A stretch of 64,000 nucleotides of DNA from Artemisia argyi (taxonomy: Eukaryota > Streptophyta > Magnoliopsida > Asterales > Asteraceae): the NCBI GenBank assembly GCA_030686995.1, contig CM060708.1, positions 259,474,044 to 259,538,043 on the forward strand, written 5' to 3'. Every line of letters begins with the position of its first letter. Position 1 is the first letter of the stretch. The position numbers and the translations under genes are program-made. The notes under the pieces were generated by a model, which made no database searches, was not told the origin of the DNA, and worked only from the letters and a program-made list of their open reading frames with translations. Shown piece by piece: positions 36,239 to 48,313 of the stretch.

Positions 36239-36832
36239 AGAAAAAAGAAAAAATAAATATAAAAAAGGGAAAAGAGAAAAAACATACGGACTACCATCCC
36301 GTTTCATTCTATGTTTATTTTATGTTTTTGTTATTTTTCATTTATTAGCTTAAGTCGAGTCTAGTCTTGGCATAGCAACGCCATATTGTACATGTAATTA
36401 ACCAAGATTATTAACTCGCCACCAGTAAAGACTGCCTACATCCAACAAAACCGTGTATTCCATATCCCTACACCTAACGTTACAACCCTTTAAAAGACCT
36501 ATTTGATAGTTTATCCTAGGTGCTTACGCCATGTGGTGGAGGTTTGATCCTTTCCCAAGCCTTTGGTAATCTATTTTGCTATGACAGGTAGTGAGAGATG
36601 TTTTCCATTTCCATATTGTGATATTACTTTATTACACCCGAGAGATGTGAATATCTAAACGCTATTTGTGAGGTGCTAGTGTATGACCTCCGTGCTTGTC
36701 TTTGGTCTTTAGTGGAACGATTATTTGTTGTAATTACTTTTATATTAGTGTTAAATGACCCCTAACTTGTATTTTGACTAGAATAAAAGCGCATTTGCTT
36801 GAGGACAAGCAAATCTCAAGTGTAAGGGTATA
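34288..36832 (+). mobile_element. Non-coding 3' internal region of the gag-protease element
   Basis: About 2.5 kb without coding potential. It includes the phrase CGCTTCTTGGGAGGCAACCC (34393 on), two TGACGGCGTCA motifs (34787-34820), a poly-A run (36201-36235), and four purine-rich AAGTGTAAGGGG-like phrases near 34577, 35219, 36136 and 36818. The last sits directly before the 3' LTR where the polypurine tract belongs. Confidence 0.65.
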
Positions 36833-38239
36833 TGATGAGGTGAAAAATGAACCGTTTTTAGGGGGTCATTTAAGCCCGGAATTAAATTTATTTGATCAAA
36901 TATTGCCCTAAATCGTTCCTTTTGTGATTTTAGGTACTTTGGGAGTGAATTCTGGAAAAGGAAGCATTTTTGACGTTTTTTGGAGCATAAAAGTGAAGAA
37001 AACGGCAAAGACTTAATTTTCCATGCTGAGAACAGTACCTGACGGCGTCAAGAAGGGAATTGTGACGGCGTCAGGAGTAAAATCCATGACGACCCAGTGA
37101 AAACCTGAAGGCGTCAAGATTATTTTGGTGACGGCCTGAAGATGGACTACACGTGACGGCGTCAAACCTAGATCTAGGCAGTCCGAGGAGTTTATTGGCG
37201 GCGAGATGACGGCGTCAGACATTTACTCTTGACGCCGTCACCTCACAAAATCTATATATACTTTTCTATTTTTCATTCATAAGAGAGGAACTTGTGTGGG
37301 GAATACTATGGTCGAACCTAGTAAACCCTAGGTCATTTGTAACAGTATTTTCAAGGGTTTTCACCCCTTGAAACCTTTCATGTTCAATTAAGATAAGTCC
37401 TCTTTCAATTCATTCAATATGTCTATGTATTGTTTGAATATATCTTATGCTTGTCTTGATTTCAACATGCTAGGCTAGATCTTTTATGTGTTTGCTTAGA
37501 TGTAATGAAACCTAGATGTTGATTATAGGTTGATTGATTGTTTATAGTCGTAATGGATGCATGATTTCAATGTTAGGCTTAAGAAAACTGGCAGATCTCC
37601 ATTGTGTAATTTGCTTGAACGTCTTAAGAAACATGAACCGATGTGTACTAGGTTTTATGATTGTATTTAATGCATGAGCGAATTCTAGTGATCCCATGTT
37701 AGGAGCTTCTTAGCCGGCTCGACATAGGAGTGAAGTAGGAGCTTATAGGATTGGGGAAGTAAGTATGCCACCCCATGAATGGTATTAAGGAATACAATCC
37801 GTCATCCACGCAACTGTAACAAGTAATTAACCTGTAAAAGATATCTAGGGAGTAGTGAAATCTAAGTAAAAACAATTCTCCCATATATTGCTCACACCAC
37901 TATTTTAATTTAGTTTATTTTTATTTTTAGTATTTTATTTTGATTGCATCTTTGTAATTGGGTTAGTTGACTAGCAACTAATTCCGCCCAACTCTTTTAA
38001 AACCGAGATTTTTATTTACTTTTCATAAAACCTAAAAATACAAAATGAATCATCCCTCATCTCTAGACCTAGTCTTTAGGTTTTCTAATCCTAGCGACAC
38101 TATTCCTAAGTTGAACGATCAATCCCCCGGTACTTGTCATTATACTATACTACAACGATCAGGTACACTGCCTGGTGGGGGGTTGTAAGCCTCTCGAGAT
38201 CCCTCGAGAGGTAAAGCCTGGTGCAATTCCCACGCATCA
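36833..38239 (+). mobile_element. Second (3') LTR of the gag-protease element, 1.41 kb
   Basis: TGATGAGGTG...CACGCATCA, followed by AGTGT (38240-38244), one base different from the AGCGT target site. Nearly identical to the LTR at 30878-32296. Host sequence matching unit A resumes immediately after it. Confidence 0.85.
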
Positions 38240-38614
38240 AGTGTCAATGTTTAACTTCTTAGCTCTCAAAGCATGTAGATGTATTCTTAACGAAAATTAT
38301 ACAGCTTCTGATTCACCTTTCAGTAATTCTAGTAGAGGTTAAATAAATAAATAAATAAAAATCATATCATGTAGTTCAGAAAGCTGTTAACTAATCATAA
38401 AAAAACAAAAAAATAACAAAAAAATAAAATAAAAAACAAAAAAACTAAAAACCAAAAAAAAAAAAAACAAAACAAAAAACAAAAACAAACTTAGTTTCTT
38501 CTTGCATGCTCAAATCAATAGATTTCTACATTCAACAAACAAAACAACGAAATATAAAAACCAACTGACTTATATATCAACCATTGACTATCTCCTTTTA
38601 GAATCAAAGTAAAT

Positions 38615-41600
38615 TGATGAGTGTGTAAATACTCATCATTTTTGTCTCATATGAACTGCCAAAACATCCAAAAACACTCAAATATGCATCAAAATACTAA
38701 AAATATCCCAGGATTGTGTTTTATATGTTTCAGATGCAAAATGATTAAAAACAGATGAAAAACGAACAAAGTTTGCATAATTGGCAGTTTCAGTCCCTCA
38801 GCTTTCAAAAACTTGTCAAATCTAGTCACTGAGCATTTATTTTGGAAGAAAATTCACCAAAGGTCCTTTTGGAATCACAAATAAACATATCTAGTCCTTT
38901 GGTGTGAAGTTTTATAAAATTGCAAGTTTAGTCCCTGCACTTTGCAAAATTGACAAAAATGGTCCTTGGGATTTAAAAACTTTGAAAAAAAATCAATTTT
39001 GCTCCTTGTGCTACTCATTTTTGGCAGGAATGGTCCTTGGGAGAAAATTTTGGTGAAATTACATATTTGGTCCCTGGAGTTTACAAAGTTGACAGATTTA
39101 GTCCCTGTAAAGTTTGAAAGTGGAAAATCAACATTTGGACCTTGGACTATGGAAACTTGGCAGAAATAGACCTTGAAACAACTTTGGGAGATTGGCAATC
39201 CAAGTCCCTGAATTTTTGGTAAATTACAAATTTGGTCCTTGTGATAAACTTACAAACCAACCGGACCCTTATTAGTATTAATCCCAAAACCAAATCCAGT
39301 CCACAAACACCCCTGATCCATCCCTTTGGCCCAAGTCCCCCAAGCCCAAACCTCCAGCCTAGTCCACCACCCCTTTCTAATACAAAACCAGGGTCAAACC
39401 ATTGACCCTTGGTCAAACCGGTCAAACACAACGCCCTCACCCCTTATCTCTTTCCCTCCCACTTGCAGCCATCCCATCACTTTCCCCCACCATCACCATC
39501 CCATCAAACTGCCCAATCTACCATATATACCTAACAAAACAAGAGCATTTAATGCTCACCATCCCCCCCCCCCCAATTGCAATCTATCAGAGCAAATTGC
39601 TTTGTTTCTATTTTCCCGCCAAAACACGTGTACGGCTTAGGATGCATGTCTGAGATCCAATGGTAATGGGAAATGATCAGAGTACTCCAAGGAACCCTAA
39701 TCCTCAAGTATAAAAGGAAGAGAGACAGCAAGGAAGAAGATATAGTCTAATTTAGTTTTCATATATGTCGTTTAATTAAATTTCAAGTTTCTAGTGTATC
39801 ACTTAGCTTTCAAGCATTGTATTAAGCTTTTTCAGTGTACTCTTAACCTTTTCATTAATAAAGATTCAAGCTTTGGTTCAAATTCTCAGTTTATGCTATT
39901 TCTTTTAAATTTCAAAAATTTCAATAGGCTTAGTTGTAGTTTCTAGTTAATGATATGGATGCATAAGCTTACATAAGCTCCCATATAGCTCTTAAAAGCT
40001 ATTAGTAACTCTTAAAAACAGTTTAGCTATAAAAAAATTCAAAAATACAAAAAAGTCAAGAAAAGTCAAAGTTACAGGTTTAATGGTGATAATGGCTGGA
40101 GCAGGGTGAGTTTTGGATGGCCCTGGGTTAGTGAACCTGTGGAGGTTCTATAGAAAGGGTTTGTGGTTCTTGGTTCTTGGTTAAACAGCTTGGAAGGCAT
40201 TTGTAAGCCATTTTTCTAATTCCAACTCTTTATAGTGTAACAGTGTTATGTGATTGCTTATTTGTGTTTCATTTGCTTACTTATAGCTTAATAGGGTAAT
40301 ATTAATCCGTAGATTGTGCTTGGGTTTCTTTTTACAAAAGTTTCAATAAATTTGTCTTAAAAAGTAGTGTTTGGTTTTAACTGTTTGAGTGTGTTTCTGT
40401 GGTTTTCAGTGATCAAAACTTGTTCCTACATCTTTCTTTGCACTTAAATAGGATAAACAAACATAGGTTATTAGGTGGATGTAAGAAAAAAGTCAAAATC
40501 ACATAGACATTGGCCTAATTATCCCTCTGTGTTGGATTTAGAGTGGCTTACGCCCCATTTCCATTCACAAGTGAGTGGTGTAGCTTATTTTAGCCTTAAT
40601 ACAGCTTATATGATCATAATCAGTCATAAAATCTAGATCAAAACTCACAAAAGTCAAAGTTTCAAGGTTATTCAAAAAGTCAAAATTGTATGCTTTAGCA
40701 GGAATCCAAAAATTAGGAGATCTTTTTTTATTTTTGTACTTAGATTTGGTCCCTGAGCTTTTCACAAGTCATTGTCTATCAGCTTAACTTTCAAAATCTG
40801 AGTCCATCTTATTTTTGTGATTTTTTATTAAGCTTGTGCAACAACTTATTTGAAGCTGCAGGGTAAGTACATGCCATGTGCATCAGATTTTGACCAATTT
40901 TCCAAGGTCTCCCTTGTGCTCACCTGTGGACCCCACACCCTGTTCTTTGGCTTTTTAGAGAGCTTATCAGCTCAGCTTTTTAGTCTTAGGCTTCATTTGG
41001 ACCTCAACTTAATTGCCCTTAGCTTATTTTGACCTCCTTGTGACCTGTCTCAGAACTAAAAGCCTGAGCACTCAGACTTTGCACCCAATTTCAAGGCTTC
41101 ACCCAGTGCTAAAAAATAAGCAATAAGCCCAGCTTATTGGCTTATTTTAAAGTTGACCAGTTCACCTTTGAGGACCTAGGTTTAATTTGGACTTCCATTC
41201 ACCTCTGTGGACCCTACAGAGGTTCAAAGATCCTAGTTCAAGGCCTATTTTGGTCTTTTGGTTTGTTTAGTGCTTATTTGGTTGTATCAGCTTATCATTG
41301 TGCTTAATTCATAACATTTTGCTCATTCTTAGTTTGTATCCATGTGTTTTGTCTCATTTGATCATTTGGTAGCTTAAACTTAGCTTTTTCAAACAACCAC
41401 AAGTCGTAATGATCTAAAATCCAAACTGTTAAGCACTTGGGGGTGCACACAGCTTATTAATAAGCTACAACACAAGTCCCTTCATAAAATTTGTTTGTTT
41501 TTAGTGAATAATCAGTTGTCAAAAAGAAAAATCCAGAAAAACCAACTTTAAAATTAGTGATAGCTTCTATTTAATAGGATTTATCTATTTAATTTTTCTT

Positions 41601-42711
41601 TTCAGCTTATTATTAAGCACTTTTGCATTTTTATATTTTTATTAAATTTCTTTTATATTAAAGTATTTTCAGTAATTTTTCTAGATCTTTCTCTTTTAAT
41701 TTAGTATTTATTAGAATTAATATTAGTTTAATTAATAATTAAGTAATATCAGTTTATTAAATAGTTTTATTAATTTTTAATTAACAACAGTACCTTTTTA
41801 TATTTTTCTAGGATTTGTAAATCATTAAGTAATTTTAGAAAATAGTTTCTTAATTACTACTGTTCATTTTCTAATTTTCTTAATTAATATAGTTAAACTA
41901 GATATTAATTAATAAATACGTAAATAATTAGTAAAATAGTCTAAAAATAATTTTTATAAACTTTTTATAATTGTTTAGGATTCCTGAGATGGTTAATTAG
42001 TTTTACAAATTTTCTCAAAATTTTCTAAGTCATTTTGCTATTTTTAGTAATTTAAATTTGTTTAATTAGTTTAATTAATATAATTAGTATTTAATTAATA
42101 TAAAATCCAAAAAAAGACAAAATATGTATTTCTAGTTTCTAAATTTTTTTTAAGTCATTTTAGAATTTTAAAAATTAATTTTTCAATTTTCTAGTTTAAT
42201 TTTGTATTATTAAGCTTTTTATTATAAGTTAATTAGTTTTAATTAAATAATTAAATAGTTTTTATTTAAATAATTAATAATAAATAATAAAATAATAAAA
42301 AAAAATACTTTTCTTTTTAATTTAATTTTTTTTAATACTAAGTTTGTAAATTTTTCATTTTCACCCCCTTTAGTTTAATTTAGCTTAAAACTCACCTTTT
42401 TCTTTGTCTGTAAACATTTCTGATTTCTAATTTGTGAACGTGTAATCATATCTGTGTTTCTGTAATTGTTAATACTGTTTCATTTGCGTAAATACCAAGT
42501 AATCAGTAGTATAATCAATTCCAAATATTTATTGGTTACTGTCCTCATTACCACTCATTCCCACAAACGTTTCTAAACACCATTTCAATCTCGTCCGGAC
42601 ATAACGACCCGGGAAAACACTGTACTATCCACGGAGCATTGACCTTAGACTGTTTGACTTTGTTGACCAATTTCCTTGGTCAATATTATCTGACTGTTTT
42701 AGGCTCAATCA
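38615..42711 (+). mobile_element. Solo LTR, 4.1 kb
   Basis: Begins TGATGAGTGTG and ends GGCTCAATCA, with 5-bp target duplications TAAAT at 38610-38614 and 42712-42716. Unit A has the empty site (TAAAT, 21369-21373). There are no internal LTR copies and no coding frame. A TATA box TATAAAAGG at 39709, followed by AATAAAG near 39856, suggests plus orientation with a short R region. The first kilobase has many TAGTCCCTGNACTTTG/GGTCCTTGG-type imperfect repeats; the last kilobase is over 75% AT. LTRs this long fit Ogre/Tat or Tekay Gypsy lineages, unproven. Confidence 0.8.
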
Positions 42712-42861
42712 TAAATTATGTACAGAACATTAAAAGTTTGAAACACCTAAACCGATAAAGTACATGATGTAAAGTATAACACCGAGATAATATATAAAAA
42801 CATGAAAATGATATGATCTTCATCGTATAGCATGTACTGAAAATGCAAATAAGTTATGTAC

Positions 42862-42960
42862 CCGGGTTAATTTGTTGTGTGGCGTCGTTGCTCTCAGGCA
42901 CATAAAGAAAGCAAGAAATGTAGTTGAAAGAAATGAGAGTGTAGCACTAAGTTGGCAGGA
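42862..42960 (-). other. Probable leader exon of TAF9 copy B
   Basis: Homologous to the block at 21520-21640. The donor reads CCCGG|GTACATAAC at 42861 on the minus strand. With the acceptor CTGCAG|AATTTG at 27168-27167, the implied leader intron is 15,695 nt, against 2,031 nt in unit A. The donor GT is intact although the preceding base has changed from A to G. Confidence 0.35.
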
Positions 42961-45094
42961 TTATGGGCTTTTTGTATTTTCTTTTTTCTTTTTATTAAAT
43001 GCATAATGACAAACTTTAACTTAATTCTCATGTTGGAATATACGATTTTTATGTAGATGACAACACAATTAATTATGTCCATATCAAATAATGTAGCTTT
43101 TTACTTTACTCAAAATAGTAATGTCTTAAATTTTATTGGTATATAATTAAGTATTTTTATTATTCTAGCTATAGTATCTTAAATTAATTAGGATGTTATA
43201 TGTAAAAGCTAACATGTAATAATGTATTCACTATTTACTTATCATTTCATAAAAGAATTGAATCACTTTTTATGTGATTCAAACTCGTTGTAAACATACT
43301 CAACAAAAAGAAAAAACACAAATAAATGCAAAAGAGATATGAAACATAAAAAGTTAATATCGTTTTGTCGCATCAAACAACTTAACGTTATCCATTTGTG
43401 TGAATGGATGAAAAATGATTTTAAAAGTTTAATTAACTATTGGCCAAATATGACTTAGTTTGCTGCTTGAAAATGTAACTTACAAAAATTTGCAAAATGA
43501 TTCTAGCTGTTTAAAATGATAATATATGTCAAGAGTTTATATTACATCTATTTGTTTTCATATGTTACAAAGGATTAATCACCGTCACACATATCATTTG
43601 ATCTTTTGATTTAATCATATATTAATAAACATCCATTTCCGCTCCTCCCACCCCTTTCCCCTTTTCAACTATAGTTGGGTGACTTTACCCAATTAAGAAA
43701 TGGGTAAAAAAAACGTATAAAGTTTAAAACTCGCTTTCACCCATCTTTTTGTTGAAAATAATAAATCTCAAAAATCGTTAATCGTTAGGAAAAACAAATT
43801 ACACGATTACGATAACCATTTAACAATATTTCAATATATGAGCCCTTACGTATACTTTCGACAGACATTTTTTGAGGCTTTTTTGAGGTTTTTGATACAG
43901 TAGTTTGTATGATATATCATATGTGATATAACACTAATATGTAATTTCAAACACTCAACATGTTGATGTAAATTGACATAAGTATTTGTGTTGAACTCCA
44001 AATGATTCACCGTTTCTTACATTTAAAAATTAAAATCATTAGCTTTCCAACCATATATCACACATAAATTTTCAACTTCCATATCATTACTTAAAGTTTA
44101 ATCATAGAATATGAAGAAAATATATGATTTTTTTTATATTAAAACAAGCTTGATATATCAAATAGGATATAACACTTATTTGTAGATTCGATGACAGAAG
44201 ATATTTTCGTAAAAATGATTCAAGTATTATTTTTCATTGCAAAAAATGGTGAATCTTTTGGTTGTATGACTAAAATTTTAAATGAAGATAAAAAAAGCTT
44301 GAAAATGAAATTGAAGATGCATAAGAATATTTGACTAGATTATGATATTTTAAATTTTATTTTTTGAAATATACATGATAGATCTGAAATGACAACGATG
44401 ATTGATGGTCATCGTTTGCAGAATGGCTGAAGATGTGGGTGGTAACGCTTGTACATACATCACCCCCACCTCGTACATCACTTTTCATCAAATTAAAGCC
44501 AGTAAAACCACAAGTTATCAAGAACAACATAGAGTAATTATTTGCATGTGAAAAATTCAAAGAAATTTGCATAAAGCTAAGATGGTTTAACCTGACAAGA
44601 AACTTACAATCGAAATCCTATGACAATGATCGTGATAAGATATAGTGCTTCATCTATGACTGATATCTTCAAATCGAAGTGAGATTGTGATAAGATAAAT
44701 GTTGCCGCACTCATTCTCATAATTTGAGATTTTGAATAATATGCACATGCCAAAATCATCTTTTTATACTTGTTTAGTACTTTTTTGTGATGACTATAAT
44801 AGTAAAAAGATATCTCATATTAAATGATTAAGTTGATCTAACGGTTATAATTTGTTGCGCTTAAATATTTAGGGTTCACAAAATATGGGCGAAAACTCGT
44901 CTAAATGCTCGTGGCCCAAGGCCCAAATACGTTGTCGACATAAGCTACTCAAGAATTTGATGGATTTCGAGAGATTTTATTAGGACACTTTATAAAAACA
45001 TATCTCACAAGGCTAGCTAGTTTTAAGGACATGATGACCTTGTTATCTTAATTAGGCCGATGGGGTCTTACTACTTTGTATCCGTACTTATCTT

Positions 45095-45095
<1 letters not shown>

Positions 45096-45136
<41 letters not shown>
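45096..45136. repeat. Poly-T tract, 41 bp
   Basis: An uninterrupted run of T in unit B, absent from unit A. Confidence 0.9.
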
Positions 45137-45137
<1 letters not shown>

Positions 45138-45299
45138 TATGTATCCGATATAGAAACTTGTATACTTATTGTTGTAATTGAATCTAACGGTACAAATTTT
45201 ATTATATTTTGATTTTTACGTAATATCAGAGCAATGAAAAGAACTTAATTTTTTCACTGAGTTGATGGGGGTTTATAAAAGTTGTACTTAAATTAATGA

Positions 45300-45456
45300 T
45301 GAAGAAGATATGATGGTAAAGAAGTTGGTATCAGGCTTGGTGTAGGAAAGGACAAACCCCTACGTCTGATAGATATGTTACTCTACTCGTGAGAAGGAGG
45401 GCTTGATGTATGTGTGCATCTGACAGGGTCTTTGCCCATGACGCAGACTGCGATGG
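45300..45456 (+). pseudogene. Decayed copy of the 24802-25206 coding fragment
   Basis: Encodes KEVGIRLGVGKDKPLRLIDM then LLYS, followed by an in-frame stop (TGA), then GGLDVCVHLTGSLPMTQTAM. It is clearly homologous to residues about 39-84 of the 24802-25206 frame. It marks the far end of duplicated unit B, just before a poly-T tract (45473-45505). Confidence 0.7.
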
Positions 45457-45470
45457 ACCGTATTTTCTAA

Positions 45471-45472
<2 letters not shown>

Positions 45473-45505
<33 letters not shown>
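45473..45505. repeat. Poly-T tract, 33 bp
   Basis: An uninterrupted run of T directly after the end of unit B homology. From here to 46085 I see no gene. Confidence 0.9.
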
Positions 45506-45513
<8 letters not shown>

Positions 45514-46088
45514 CCTTATTCTCACTTCCACCATCCATGTTAAAAAAAAATTAAGGTTTGTACAGTTAAATCAAGCAAATAAGGGTTATTGTTTGTGTAT
45601 GTATAACGAACCGGGTTTATATTTTATGTGCGTAGAACAAACAAACTATGTGTTTGTGTTTATGTTTGTTTCAGACATTAGGTGAAGGCCAAAAGGGATA
45701 AAGACATGGGTAGTCATTTCACAGGGCGTGAACAGTAACTAACGGAAGAAAATAACGAGCATTAGGTCGAGGGACATAATTTGCAGCAAATAGTAAACAA
45801 TAGTGGTGTAATTTACAAAAATGGAACAGTAATAGTATAACATGCAAAATCAAGAAACCACAAGGACATTTTTTTGCAGTTTACTCTATAAAAAATTTCC
45901 CATTTGAAAGATGCTTTCTTTTAGATCTACCTATCAGTACTGTATTGATTATATTTGAATTTCATAAAAGAATTGTTGGTTCTACTTGTAGCTATGGATG
46001 TATTCATTATATTTGAATACTTTCTTTTTAAGAATTTTCTTATTTTGCTAGCTAATGCAAATTCAAATTTAGAGTCAACCATCTCTAA

Positions 46089-46748
46089 GAGCATAGGGTA
46101 CGGTGGCGTTGTGGCTGGCGCCATCACCATCAGCCGAGAAAACCTCATGGCGCACTGTACCGGTGGTGGCACCGTGGGTGCTCGCGCCGTGGCCATGGCT
46201 CAGCGTCGTGTTGATTTTTTTTTTTCTTTTTTCCTTGAAGAACTTGGACTTTTGTGTGTGTGTGTTTGTATTCATGTTTGTGTGTGGTTGTTTTTGTGTT
46301 TTTTGCGTTTGCTTGTATAGTGTTTTATTTATTTATTTATTTTTTTTTTGCAGGTTTGGCTGAAAGGAAGAAGAAGACATTTGTGGTGGCTGCTAGTTAG
46401 TTTAGGTTAGGCTTTTGTTGGGTTTGTCAAACATTAATCTTTTGGGCTCTTATTGAGCTTTAATAACTTAATCTTTTGGGATAAATAATACTAGTGTACT
46501 TATTATTAATGTAATGTGTTTTATTCATGTTTCAATCGTAATTTCAATCATATAATGTGTTTTTTTAATTAATAACGTTTATTTTTAGTTAATATTGTGT
46601 ATGTTTTAATACACCAGAAATTCTGGTGCCAACGGATACCCCTGAAATGTGGTGCCGTGAGGTTTCTGGTGCCATGGAGCTTTTTGTTGACGTGGCAGCA
46701 AAAAACTCCCATGGCACGAGCCTGACGGCACCACGTTACCCAGTGCTC
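46089..46748. mobile_element. PIF/Harbinger-type non-autonomous element, 660 bp
   Basis: A TAA target duplication (46086-46088 and 46749-46751) encloses long imperfect inverted repeats: GAGCATAGGGTACGGTGGCG at the left, and on the other strand GAGCACTGGGTAACGTGGTG at the right. TAAGAGCAT-type ends are typical of plant PIF/Harbinger elements. GC-rich ends surround an AT-rich core with TG/T runs. Open frames across it (45955-46320, 46103-46363, 45927-46196) are shadows of the inverted repeats and homopolymers. No transposase is encoded. Confidence 0.7.
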
Positions 46749-46751
46749 TAA

Positions 46752-47162
46752 GGTGACCGGCCTAATGATAGATATCTCAGAAGTCTCACAAAAAACTTGA
46801 ATTCAAACATCGTTGGATGAACATCTGAAGACAGGTCAGAAAAGAGTTCGAAAGTGGCAACGGGATCCTCCATCTCCATTTACCCGTTTTATGGTTACAT
46901 TAAATTATAACTTAAAGAAAATGGCTTAGTAAAAACTACAATTACATCACATAGCTAGGATTTAGTTTATGGGTGGACCGAAGAAATTATACACGGCAAT
47001 AAGTGTTATAAGAAACCGTTAAAACAAAATTAAGTGTAAAAAAATGCTTAAAACAATATGTATCGTCTATTTCATATTAAAATTGCCTAGCATCTGTTGA
47101 TATGAATTGCTTATGATAATAAGAAGTGGCTATCTGTAAATGTATTAAATGCATTGTAATAA
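46752..47162. other. Intergenic AT-rich stretch
   Basis: Nothing recognisable between the two transposons. Confidence 0.5.
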
Positions 47163-47170
47163 GTTGCTAG

Positions 47171-47506
47171 TAGAGGTGCAAGCCCCAACCGTTTTTTTTA
47201 AACCGGTATAAAAAACCGGAACCGGTTTTTAAAAAAACCGGTTTTTTTAAAACCAGTCCGTTTTTTTTAACTGAACCGGTTAGACCGGTTTTAGTTTTTA
47301 AGCGCCGACCGGTTTTTTACATGTTTTAATTCCGGTTTTAACCGGTTTTTCCTTTAAACAAAATTATAGCGTGGGTGGTACGAGTGAAATCGGGGTGGCC
47401 CGATCTATCTATTGGAGTAATAAAAAAGTTTTGGCCTGAAAATTTTCCGGTGACCGGAATTTGGTCGGATGGTGGTGGCCGGATTTGAGGTCGCCGGATG
47501 GTGGTG

Positions 47507-47600
<94 letters not shown>

Positions 47601-48305
47601 TTTGTGATAAATGAAAGAAATGATAAAAAAAAAAAATGGTATTTATATGGAGGAGGGGTTAAAGTTGGTCCAAAGGTAGTGTAGGATTAAAAATAAAAGT
47701 TTAAGGGAGGGATTAAAAGGACAAATTGCAATACTTTCCGTCAAAACGGTTCGGAGCTCATTCGATGTACCAAACGAACTTGAAAAATTACGAAATTTGT
47801 GCCATTGTTCACGGAATAATTTTTCCAACAAAAACAAATATAAACCTGCATAACTTTTCCGAAATCAATATTTTGACAAAAATATATTTTTAGTTGTATA
47901 ATTGTATTGTTTAAATAAAAGTTGTGTTATTTTTTTAGTTGTATTATTGTATTGTTTAAATAAAATTTATGATTGTATAATTGTATTGTTTAAATAAAAG
48001 TTATAGATATATTGTTTAATTATATGCTTGATAATTAACAAGTTTATTAAATAAATGTTTGAAGTTTTTAGTAAAATTAAAAAAAAATGAACCGGTAAAT
48101 AACCGATAAAAAATCTGAATCCGAACATTTATAACCCAAAAAAAATGAACCGGTAAAAAACCGATAAAAAACTGATTCCGAAAATTTATAACCGAAAAAA
48201 ACCGATTCCAAACATTTATAACCGAAAAAAACCGATAAAAAAATCGAACCGAACCGAAACCGGTTATTAGAAAAACCGGTTTTAACTGGTAAATTTGCAC
48301 CTCTA
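47171..48305. mobile_element. hAT-type non-autonomous element, 1135 bp
   Basis: Inverted termini TAGAGGTGCA and TGCACCTCTA are perfect over 10 bp. Perfect 8-bp target duplications GTTGCTAG flank it at 47163-47170 and 48306-48313. Both subterminal regions are packed with ACCGGTTTTT/AAAAACCGGT repeats (47190-47350 and 48085-48290). The centre holds an AG microsatellite (47511-47594) and AT-rich DNA with a repeated TTGTATTGTTTAAATAAAAG phrase (about 47905-48000). Minus-strand frames rich in Phe (48016-48361) are products of these repeats. No transposase is encoded. Confidence 0.85.
47511..47594. repeat. AG microsatellite, 42 units
   Basis: A pure AG repeat inside the hAT-type element. Confidence 0.95.
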
Positions 48306-48313
48306 GTTGCTAG

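Larger units (their letters stand above)
25673..45456. repeat. Tandem duplication, unit B, enlarged by LTR insertions
   Basis: Collinear with unit A (18175-25054) but about 19.8 kb long. Three LTR-element derivatives (27580-30789, 30878-38239 and 38615-42711) account for about 14.7 kb. Segments before 27580 and after 42716 match unit A throughout. Unit B also has a 99-bp perfect hairpin (25801-25899) and lacks unit A's microsatellites and MITE. Confidence 0.85.

Noticed and set aside
39147..39653. Pro-rich and Gly-rich frames on both strands
   Set aside because: They lie in the non-coding 4.1-kb solo LTR and show no retroelement domain.
38615..42711. Considered as a complete short retrotransposon
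   Set aside because: No internal LTR copies, primer-binding site or coding region; the ends and TAAAT duplication fit a solo LTR.
45927..46363. Several overlapping frames on both strands
   Set aside because: They cover the inverted repeats and T-rich core of the PIF/Harbinger-like element and share no known domain.
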